Shown here one piece after another: positions 41,175 through 47,602 of a DNA stretch of 64,000 bases. Numbering within the stretch: position 1 is the first letter of the stretch; each line of letters opens with the position of its first letter. Origin of the DNA: a candidate division WOR-3 bacterium. Its GTDB lineage: Bacteria > Hydrothermota > Tepidihabitantia > Tepidihabitantales > Tepidihabitantaceae. The stretch is from contig VGIR01000006.1 of the NCBI GenBank assembly GCA_016867815.1, forward strand, positions 1 through 64,000, in the 5' to 3' direction. Both the position numbers and the translations under genes were made by a program. The notes beneath the pieces were generated by a model, which was given only the letters and a program-made list of their open reading frames with translations, did not search any database and had not been told where the DNA came from.

Positions 41175-43712
41175 ATGCGTATCCGTGTCCTGGTAGCTGC
41201 TGCTCTGGCCATCAGTGCAGTGGCCAGCCCGGCCCGAGCCGACGAGTTTCTGCTCGATACGACCATCGTTTACACGCCCTCAGTCGGCGGGCAGTCCGAG
41301 CCAGCGATAGCTTTCGACGGCACGAACTTCCTCGCGGTCTGGGAGGACCATCGGAGTGTGACCGCCTACGACGTCTACGGAACCAGGCTGAGAGCGGACG
41401 GCACCGTGCTGGATCCGGGTGGAATCCCGATCTCGCTGGCAGCCGACGGTCAGTATGACCCGGCGGTCGCGTTCGACGGTGAGAACTACCTCGTGGTCTG
41501 GGAGGATTCGCGCGGCACATCGAGCGACATCTACTGCGCCAGGGTCACGACCAACGGCACCGTGCTCGACACCGCCGGCATTCCCGTCTCGACCGTAACG
41601 CGCCATCAAGAGAGGCCTCGGGTCGCATACTGCAACGGGCAGTACCTTGTGGTCTGGGAGGACTACCGGAACAGCACGATCTACGCGGACGTGCGCGGAA
41701 CGCGGGTCAGCACGGCAGGCCAGGTGCTGGACACGCAGGCAATCGAGATCGCCATGATGCCGGACAAGGACAAGGAGACGCCGGAAGTCGCCAGCGATGG
41801 CGTCAACTGGCTGGTCGTCTGGAGGTTCGGAGGAACCGACATCCACGGCGCGAGAGTGAACTCCGGCGGCGGCGTGCTCGACTCCGGCGGTTTCGTCATA
41901 TCCGCAGCCGTGCTTAGTCAGGCAAGCCCGGCAGTCACCTTCGATGCGGCCAACTACCTGGTAGCCTGGGCCGACCTGCGCAACTATCCTCCGGCGAACT
42001 ACGACATCTACTGCGCGCGGGTCACACCGGGCGCAACCGTGCTCGATACCGCGGGGATTGCGGTCTCAAAGGCGGCCGGTCACCAGATGCTGCCCGCCGT
42101 CTCCCATGGCGCTGCCGGCAGCTTCATAGTCTGGACCGACCGGCGCAATGATACCACCAGGTACGACATCTACGGAGCACGCGTCGCCGGGACCGGGCAG
42201 GTCCTCGACACATCGGGCATCAGGGTCTGGCAAGGTCGCCACACCGGCTATTACCCGGCCGTTGCTGCCGGCGACAGCTTCTTTGTTCTCTGGTCGTCCG
42301 GCAATGTGCTGGGTGCTCGGGTGACTGAGTCCGGGGTCGTCCTGGACACCGCCGGAATCGCGGTGGCGGTAGGGGCCAGTCATCAATCCGAACCGGCAGT
42401 CGCCGGGCTCGGGTCCGAGTACCTGGTTGCCTGGCAGGACTACCGCAGCGCCGAGTCCGAGTTCGACATCTACGCGGCCCGGGTTTCATCCGGCGCCCGG
42501 GTTCTCGACCCGACTCCGATTGCGGTCAGCACGGCATCCGGCTACCAGTTGTCGCCGGTGGTGGCCGCCGGCAGCGGGCAGTACCTCGTTGCCTGGGAGG
42601 ACGCGCGGCGCGATAAGAACGACCTGTACTGCGCGCGCGTCGCTGCAACCGGGGCCGCGCTCGACCCGGCGGGCATCGCGGTGTCGGCACAGCCCGGCGA
42701 GCAGCGACATGCAGCGGCCGAGTGGGACGGAAGCAACTACCTGGTTGCCTGGGAGGACAGGCGCAACGGGCAGGACTTCGACATCTACGTGGCGAGAGTC
42801 AGTCCGGCAGGCGTGGTGCTCGACCCGACCGGAATCCCAGTTGCGGCCGCCACCGGGGACCAGCTCACGCCAGACGTCGCATTCGACGCATCGAACTGGC
42901 TCGTGGTCTGGGCCGACGCGACCAGCGGGGGCGACGTCCACGGCGCGAGGGTCACGCCCGGTGGGCAGGTGTTGGATACGGTACCGATTGTCGTCTCCGC
43001 GGCTCAGGGAGGGCAGAGCTACCCATCCGTCGCATGCGGCGGGGACCGCTTCCTCGTCGCCTGGATGGACAACCGCAGCGGCGTGGACCGGAACGTGTAC
43101 GGCGCCAGGGTCGGCACGGGCGGGGCCGTGCTTGACTCGGCCGGTATTCCGGTCTCTACCGCCGAGCGCGAACAGCTCTATCCGACAGCAGCCTTCGACG
43201 GTTCGGACTTCGTCGTCGTCTGGGAGGACAACCGCCAGAGCTATGAGAACTACGATGTGTACGGCGCCAGGGTTTCTCCCGACGGCCTGGTTGGAGACAC
43301 GGTGGTCATCACCCAACGACAGGGCAACCAGCGGACGCCCGACATCGCCCGTGGGCCGGACGCGCAGGTGCTTGTTGCCTACTCCGGCTGGACCGAGGAG
43401 ATCGGCGGCCGGCCGGCGCGGACCATGCGGGCATGGGGCAAGCTCTACCCGGGCCCGGGCGTAGAGGAAGCGCCGAACGCCGAAGTGCGAACGACGAACC
43501 CCGTCCCGACCATCGTCCGCGGCGTGCTGCTCCTCTCGGAAGCTGCAAGCCGCAAGCCCCAAGCCGCAAGCTTGATGGACGCAACCGGCCGCAAGGTAAT
43601 CGAACTAGAGCCCGGCGCGAACGACGTCTCGCGCCTCGCCCCCGGCGTCTACTTCGTGCGGCGCCTTGCCGGCGAGCACCCGGCGACGGAAAAGGTGGTC
43701 TTGCAGAGATAG
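41175..43712 (+). CDS. Large secreted repeat protein (DGTNFLAVWED repeats) with sorting tag
   Basis: 845 residues; 9 nt after the previous stop with TAGGAG between. Signal peptide AAALAISAVASPARA-DE. Some twelve to fourteen units of the type AFDGENYLVVWEDSRGTSSDIYCARVTTNGTVLDTAGIPV; full-length paralogue of the gene at 25272. The tag has hinge VRTTNPVPTIVRGVLLL, linker EAASRKPQAAS (CAAGCCGCAAGC words) and LMDATGRKVIELEPGANDVSRLAPGVYFVR, but ends GEHPATEKVVLQR, the ending of the small gene at 20031. It is the last gene of the run. Confidence 0.84.
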   Translation: MRIRVLVAAALAISAVASPARADEFLLDTTIVYTPSVGGQSEPAIAFDGTNFLAVWEDHRSVTAYDVYGTRLRADGTVLDPGGIPISLAADGQYDPAVAFDGENYLVVWEDSRGTSSDIYCARVTTNGTVLDTAGIPVSTVTRHQERPRVAYCNGQYLVVWEDYRNSTIYADVRGTRVSTAGQVLDTQAIEIAMMPDKDKETPEVASDGVNWLVVWRFGGTDIHGARVNSGGGVLDSGGFVISAAVLSQASPAVTFDAANYLVAWADLRNYPPANYDIYCARVTPGATVLDTAGIAVSKAAGHQMLPAVSHGAAGSFIVWTDRRNDTTRYDIYGARVAGTGQVLDTSGIRVWQGRHTGYYPAVAAGDSFFVLWSSGNVLGARVTESGVVLDTAGIAVAVGASHQSEPAVAGLGSEYLVAWQDYRSAESEFDIYAARVSSGARVLDPTPIAVSTASGYQLSPVVAAGSGQYLVAWEDARRDKNDLYCARVAATGAALDPAGIAVSAQPGEQRHAAAEWDGSNYLVAWEDRRNGQDFDIYVARVSPAGVVLDPTGIPVAAATGDQLTPDVAFDASNWLVVWADATSGGDVHGARVTPGGQVLDTVPIVVSAAQGGQSYPSVACGGDRFLVAWMDNRSGVDRNVYGARVGTGGAVLDSAGIPVSTAEREQLYPTAAFDGSDFVVVWEDNRQSYENYDVYGARVSPDGLVGDTVVITQRQGNQRTPDIARGPDAQVLVAYSGWTEEIGGRPARTMRAWGKLYPGPGVEEAPNAEVRTTNPVPTIVRGVLLLSEAASRKPQAASLMDATGRKVIELEPGANDVSRLAPGVYFVRRLAGEHPATEKVVLQR

Positions 43713-43800
43713 GGCAAGGCTAAGGTTGAGGTCAAGGTTGAGGTAGAGTCCGGAACTAGGGCGTGAACGAAAGCGGGGCGGGCGATAGCCCGCCCCTGCT
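43713..43800. repeat. 3' flank repeat, copy 2, with perfect hairpin
   Basis: It matches 20559-20640 in order (GGCAAGGCTAAGG, AAGGTTGAGGTAGAG, CCGGAACTAG, GCGTGAACG). It includes GGGGCGGGC (43775-43783), loop GATA, GCCCGCCCC (43788-43796), a 9-bp stem without a T-tract that may terminate the run. Beyond it, CGACC...GTCCTAGG appears to be a decayed copy of the promoter found at 20660. Confidence 0.72.
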
Positions 43801-43901
43801 CCCTTCGACCCACTCGCCGTGACGATGTCCTAGGCTCGCTGCCACACGCGATTCTACAACCCTGTAGAATGGCGCGGGAGCGGGCTCTTGGGCCCATGTG
43901 C

Positions 43902-43932
43902 TTGAGGCTTGAGGCCTTAGGCTTGAGGCTGA
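43902..43932. repeat. GCTTGAGGCTTGAGGC word repeat
   Basis: Intergenic run of GCTTGAGGCTTGAGGCCTTA and GGCTTGAGGCT. Its reverse complement matches the CAAGCCTCAAGC words that encode the tag linkers at 23832 and 43545. Confidence 0.6.
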
Positions 43933-43972
43933 CGAAATGACACCCCCGCCTGGGGGACGGCCCTCCGGATAG

Positions 43973-44230
43973 AATACAGAACAGAGAAGACAGGAGACAG
44001 GAAGACTGTCTCGGAAGTTGTCTCGGGGAGTCCCTGGTCCCTTGTCCGGGGAGGAAAGTGAACAGGAGTTCGGGGGCCCGTGTGTCGGAGAGCAGGGGAT
44101 GCAATTCGCCGGTTTGTCCTGCGGACTCTTCTCCGGTGAGTCCGGGCGCTTGCGGCCCGAGCAACCGTTGAGACAGCAGTCGAGGTCGCATGCGGGTCAG
44201 TCTCCAGGTTCGCTTGCCGGGCTATGCGCC
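43973..44230. repeat. Intergenic repeat, copy 2 (partner at 15391-15655)
   Basis: It starts ATACAGAACAGAG and contains GTGAACAGGAGTTCGG, TTCGCCGGTTTGTCCT, GAGACAGCAGTCGAGGTCGC and GCGGGTCAGTCTCC in the same order as the copy at 15.4-15.65 kb. Frames on both strands are conserved between the copies, the minus-strand one slightly better, but all are 4-residue periodic. The rest of 43801-44435 has no gene I can support. Confidence 0.75.
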
Positions 44231-44231
44231 G

Positions 44232-44275
44232 AGGCAATGCAGACTGCAGAGTGCAGATGGCAAGATGCAGAATGG
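44232..44275. repeat. TGCAGA-type dispersed repeat
   Basis: GCAATGCAGACTGCAGAGTG and CAGATGGCAAGATGCAGAAT belong to the same word family as the repeats at 50.3, 51.35 and 61.9 kb. Confidence 0.55.
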
Positions 44276-44435
44276 TGGACCTGAGCGCGGCAGTGGCGCA
44301 GCGACGACGGCTGAGACGCGCGAGGTGCGCTCGGTCGGTGAGTGGGCCTGCCCGGGCGCAGAGCCGCTGCCGTCGCTCGCCTCCGGTCCGCACGGAGAAG
44401 CACAACTCCCGCAATCTCCAGCAGCCCCGCGCGGG

Positions 44436-44464
44436 TTGACAGGCGAGTGCCGCTGCCCTATAAT
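44436..44464 (+). promoter_or_regulatory. Consensus promoter of the dtxR-feoA-feoB operon
   Basis: TTGACA (44436-44441), a 17-nt spacer and TATAAT (44459-44464): a perfect sigma-70 consensus, the strongest in the window. A strong promoter under two operator-like palindromes fits tight repression by metal. Confidence 0.88.
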
Positions 44465-44477
44465 TAACCGAGGTTAA
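44464..44477. promoter_or_regulatory. Operator-like palindrome 1 (TTAACC-GA-GGTTAA)
   Basis: A perfect 14-bp palindrome that starts in the last base of the -10 box and covers the expected transcription start. It is a likely binding site for the DtxR-family protein encoded directly downstream. Confidence 0.72.
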
Positions 44478-44482
44478 CAAAA

Positions 44483-44496
44483 TTATCCATGGATAA
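44483..44496. promoter_or_regulatory. Operator-like palindrome 2 (TTATCC-AT-GGATAA), over the start codon
   Basis: A second perfect 14-bp palindrome with the same TTAwCC-N2-GGwTAA form, centred 19 bp from the first and containing the ATG of the regulator gene. Confidence 0.65.
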
Positions 44497-44983
44497 CACA
44501 GCCAGGGCGACGGGCAGTACGGACCTGAGCGAAAGCGCCCAGGACTATCTTGAGGCAATCATCGAGTTGGAGAGCGGGGACGTCCCGGTGCGAGTGGCGG
44601 CGCTCGCGCAGCGGCTGGAGGTGAGCCGGCCGGCGGTGGTGGCCGCGTTGCGGCGGCTGGCCGGGCGCGGGCTGGTACGGCACGAGCGCTACGCCCACGT
44701 GACGCTGACCGAAACAGGCCGATCGGCGGCGCGCCTGGTGGCCGGACGCCACCGGCTGCTGGTGAGGTTCCTTTCCGAGCTTCTCGGCGTCGGGGCGCAG
44801 GCGGCGGAGGCGGACGCATGCCGCATGGAGCACGCGCTGTCGGCCGGAACCATGCGGCGCATGGTGCGGTTCCTCGATTTCGCCGCCGACCCAGACGGTG
44901 CGGCCCGGTGCCGGGACCGGTTCGAGCGGTTCCTGGCGACCGGGAAGCGGTGCGAATGCGGAGGCAGGCATGAGTCTCGCTGA
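44489..44983 (+). CDS. DtxR/MntR-family metal-dependent repressor
   Basis: 164 residues. The N-terminal winged helix (SESAQDYLEAIIELESGDVPVRVAALAQRLEVSRPAVVAALRRLAGRGLVRHERYAHVTLTETG) matches the DtxR family, including the SxxxxDYLExI start. A shorter dimerisation and metal-binding region follows (GRHRLLVRFL, EADACRMEHALS) with the Cys, Glu and His positions used for metal in MntR/IdeR relatives. It has no SH3 domain but ends in FLATGKRCECGGRH, a Cys/His-rich tail that could bind metal. It probably represses its own operon with feoA and feoB when Fe(II) is high. There is no ribosome site near the ATG, which lies about 18 nt after the expected transcript start. Confidence 0.88.
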   Translation: MDNTARATGSTDLSESAQDYLEAIIELESGDVPVRVAALAQRLEVSRPAVVAALRRLAGRGLVRHERYAHVTLTETGRSAARLVAGRHRLLVRFLSELLGVGAQAAEADACRMEHALSAGTMRRMVRFLDFAADPDGAARCRDRFERFLATGKRCECGGRHESR

Positions 44984-45218
44984 CGTTCAACCCGGCAGCA
45001 ACGTGCGGGTAGTGGAAATCGACGGCGGCCGCGGCATGGCCGGCCGGCTGAGCACGCTCGGTCTCATCCCCGGCACGGAGGTGAGCGTTCTGTCCCGGCG
45101 CGGGGGCGGGCCGGTGTTGGTCGCCCTGCGCCGCTCGCGTCTGGCAATCGGCCACGGGCTTGCCCGCCGCGTCAGGGTCGAGCCGGTCCCTGAATCCGGC
45201 ACAGGATGTCACCACTAA
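44970..45218 (+). CDS. feoA: FeoA-like ferrous iron transport accessory protein
   Basis: 82 residues of SH3-like FeoA type (MSLADVQPGSNVRVVEIDGGRGMAGRLSTLGLIPGTEVSVLSRRGGGPVLVALRRSRLAIGHGLARRVRVE). FeoA assists FeoB in Fe(II) uptake at the inner membrane. The start overlaps the end of the regulator gene by 14 bp and follows GGAGGCAGG. The last residues (TGCHH) and the stop codon are supplied by a dispersed repeat that begins near 45209, so the natural C-terminus was probably altered. Confidence 0.9.
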   Translation: MSLADVQPGSNVRVVEIDGGRGMAGRLSTLGLIPGTEVSVLSRRGGGPVLVALRRSRLAIGHGLARRVRVEPVPESGTGCHH

Positions 45219-45291
45219 GGCACAAAGACACAAATGGGTGAGGAAGGACCCGAAGCTCTTCTCTTGGTGTTCTTGGTGTCTTGGTGGTTCA
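45209..45291. repeat. CACAAAG-type inverted repeat between feoA and feoB
   Basis: ACCACTAAGGCACAAAGACAC at the left and TTGGTGTTCTTGGTGTCTTG with GTGGTTCAA at the right form an imperfect inverted repeat. It matches the copy at 10437-10525. It supplies the stop codon of feoA. Confidence 0.7.
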
Positions 45292-45322
45292 ATTTCGGAA
45301 TCGGGGCGGCAGGAACCGGATC

Positions 45323-47356
45323 ATGACCGCTGCTCCGGCCAAACGCCGGATTAGGGTGGCGATCGCCGGCAACCCCAATTCGGGCAAAACCACAATCTTC
45401 AACGCGCTGACCGGTTCGAGCCAGCATGTCGGCAACTGGCCGGGCGTGACGGTCGAGCGGAAAGAAGGCCGGTTCAGCTTCCAGGGGCACGAGGTCGAGG
45501 TGGTGGACCTGCCCGGTACCTACAGCCTGACGGTCTATTCGCTCGATGAGAAGGTTGCGCACGACTACCTGGTGCGCGAGCGTCCGGACGCGGTGCTGGC
45601 AGTGGTCGACGCGGCCAACCTTGAGCGGAATCTCTACCTCGTCGTCCAGTTGCTCGAACTCGGGGCCCGCGTGGTCCTCGACCTGAACATGAGCGACGTC
45701 GCGGCGAAGCAGGGGACCGCAATCGACGCGGCCGGTCTCTCCCGCGTGCTCAACGTACCGGTGGTGGAGACGGTCGCGAGCCGCGGCCAGGGGTTGGACG
45801 AGCTCCGCCGCGCGCTCCACGATGCCGGCCGGACCGAAGGCGGGCCGGCGCTGCGCGTGGACTACGGGCCGGATATTGAAGCCGAGGCGGCGGCGCTTGA
45901 GTCGGTGATGGCCGGCTGCGGGGACGCGCCGGGTCTGCCGCGACGCTGGCTGGCCCTGCGGCTGCTCGAGGGCGACGCCGACGAGCTGCACCACTTCAGT
46001 CCTGCCTGCCGCGCGGCGCTGGAGCCGGCATTGGGCCGGGCCCGCACCCGCTTGGAGTCGCGCCTGCCCGGGGGCATCGAGGCGGCGATGGTGCAGCGAC
46101 GCCACGCCTATGCCCATGGCCTGGTGCATGAGTGTGTCAGGGAAGCGCCAGACGCGGAGGCCGGGCCGACCGCTTCGGACCGCATCGACCGGGTCGCAAC
46201 TCACGCCTGGTTCGGGGTTCCGCTTTTCCTGGCGGTGATGGGACTGGCGTTCTTCGTCGTTTTCCGCGCCGGCGCGCCGCTCGCCGACCTGGTTGACACC
46301 GGGTTCGGCAAACTGGCGGCAGCCGCGTCGACACTGCTCGCTGCCGCACACGCTCCGGAGTGGGTGGGCTCGCTGGTCGCGGACGGGCTCATCGGTGGAG
46401 TCGGCTCGGTGCTGGTTTTCGTTCCCAATGTGGCGCTGCTGTTTCTCGTTATCTCGCTCCTCGAGGACTCCGGGTACATGGCGCGGGCAGCGTTCGTGAT
46501 GGACCGCTTCATGCACGCACTCGGGCTGCATGGCAAGTCCTTCATCCCGTTGATGATGGGTTTCGGCTGCTGCGTGCCGGCAATCCTGGCAACCCGGACA
46601 CTGGACGCGCGCAAGGACCGATTGCTCACCATCCTTATCTCGCCGCTCATGTCCTGCTCGGCCCGGCTGCCCATATACACTCTCTTCGCAGCCGCGTTCT
46701 TCCCGCGCCGGCAGTGGCTCGTAGTCTTCTCGCTCTATCTGCTCGGTATCCTGCTGGCCCTGGTCGTCGCCCGGGTGGCGCGCCGGCTGCTCTTCCCGGG
46801 CGAGGCGGCGCCGCTTATCATCGAACTGCCTCCGTACCACGCACCCGTGCTCCGGCACCTGCTGCGCCACACCCTGCAGCGGACCGGTCTCTTCCTGCGC
46901 AAGGCCGGCACGACCATCGCCCTGGCCGTGGTTCTGCTCTGGCTGCTGGCGCGGCTGCCCTGGGGTGCTCCCTACGCCTCGGAGGGGACGCTGATCGGAC
47001 GGATCGGCAGCCTGCTGGCGCCGCTGTTCGCGCCGGCCGGGTTCGGCTTCTGGCAGGCGGGGGTATCGCTGCTGGCCGGGATAGTGGCCAAGGAGCTGGT
47101 CGTCGGGACCATGGGAACGTTGATGGGCACCGGCAGCCAGGGGTTGACGGCCGCCCTCCACGCCCAGTTCACGCCGCTTACAGCCTATGCGTTCATGGCG
47201 ATGTCGCTCATCTACGTCCCGTGCGTCGCTACCATCGCCGCCATCCGGCGTGAGGCCGGCGGGCGCTGGGCCCTGCTCGCGACCGGGTACAGCCTGGCGC
47301 TGGGCTGGGTCGTAGCCGTCGCCATCAACCAGGTCGGCCGGTTGTTGCTGCGCTAG
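45323..47356 (+). CDS. feoB: Ferrous iron transporter FeoB
   Basis: 677 residues. The G domain comes first: G1 GNPNSGKTT (residues 16-24), the switch I segment HVGNWPGVTVE, G3 DLPGTYSL and G4 NMSD (where NMxD is usual). The membrane part has the gate motifs LLFLVISLLEDSGYMAR, GFGCCVPAILATRTL and LMSCSARLPIYTLF, and the second gate around GIVAKELVVGTMG. FeoB imports Fe(II) through the inner membrane with nucleotide-dependent control. An AGGAA ribosome site precedes the ATG. It is somewhat shorter than the E. coli protein and lacks a long C-terminal extension. It is the third gene of the repressor-feoA-feoB operon. Confidence 0.96.
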   Translation: MTAAPAKRRIRVAIAGNPNSGKTTIFNALTGSSQHVGNWPGVTVERKEGRFSFQGHEVEVVDLPGTYSLTVYSLDEKVAHDYLVRERPDAVLAVVDAANLERNLYLVVQLLELGARVVLDLNMSDVAAKQGTAIDAAGLSRVLNVPVVETVASRGQGLDELRRALHDAGRTEGGPALRVDYGPDIEAEAAALESVMAGCGDAPGLPRRWLALRLLEGDADELHHFSPACRAALEPALGRARTRLESRLPGGIEAAMVQRRHAYAHGLVHECVREAPDAEAGPTASDRIDRVATHAWFGVPLFLAVMGLAFFVVFRAGAPLADLVDTGFGKLAAAASTLLAAAHAPEWVGSLVADGLIGGVGSVLVFVPNVALLFLVISLLEDSGYMARAAFVMDRFMHALGLHGKSFIPLMMGFGCCVPAILATRTLDARKDRLLTILISPLMSCSARLPIYTLFAAAFFPRRQWLVVFSLYLLGILLALVVARVARRLLFPGEAAPLIIELPPYHAPVLRHLLRHTLQRTGLFLRKAGTTIALAVVLLWLLARLPWGAPYASEGTLIGRIGSLLAPLFAPAGFGFWQAGVSLLAGIVAKELVVGTMGTLMGTGSQGLTAALHAQFTPLTAYAFMAMSLIYVPCVATIAAIRREAGGRWALLATGYSLALGWVVAVAINQVGRLLLR

Positions 47357-47431
47357 CCGGAGGAGAGCCGGGCACCTTGCTCGCTCGCACAGGTCGTCCC
47401 GTTTGCCGCACGCGCGGAGGGTGGAAAACGC

Positions 47432-47460
47432 TTGATTCGAGGCCCGGGTGGGGGTAGACT
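47432..47460 (+). promoter_or_regulatory. Promoter of the ribonucleotide reductase gene
   Basis: TTGATT (47432-47437), a 17-nt spacer and TAGACT (47455-47460). Confidence 0.5.
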
Positions 47461-47467
47461 CGCGGCG

Positions 47468-47602
47468 TCGTAGGTTGAATTCCGAAGCTCGAATCCCGAA
47501 CACCGAGTCAAACCAGATTGACGCCAGGCGGACGGCGAGCCGTCGGCAGCCTACGCAAACAACTTCAATTTCCCGGTGCACTGAGACGTGAGAGGAGAGG
47601 TC
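47468..47602 (+). promoter_or_regulatory. Structured leader of the ribonucleotide reductase gene
   Basis: A 135-nt leader lies between promoter and start codon. CGTAGG near 47470 can pair with CCTACG near 47553, closing a domain that contains the hairpin GACGG-CGAG-CCGTC (47531-47544). The middle carries echoing words (GAATTCCGAAGC, CGAATCCCGAACACC), so part of it may be a dispersed repeat. I find no B12-box, so it is not an evident cobalamin riboswitch. Confidence 0.35.

Noticed and set aside
47468-47602. A cobalamin riboswitch before the B12-dependent reductase
   Set aside because: The conserved B12-box and its partner loop are not found.
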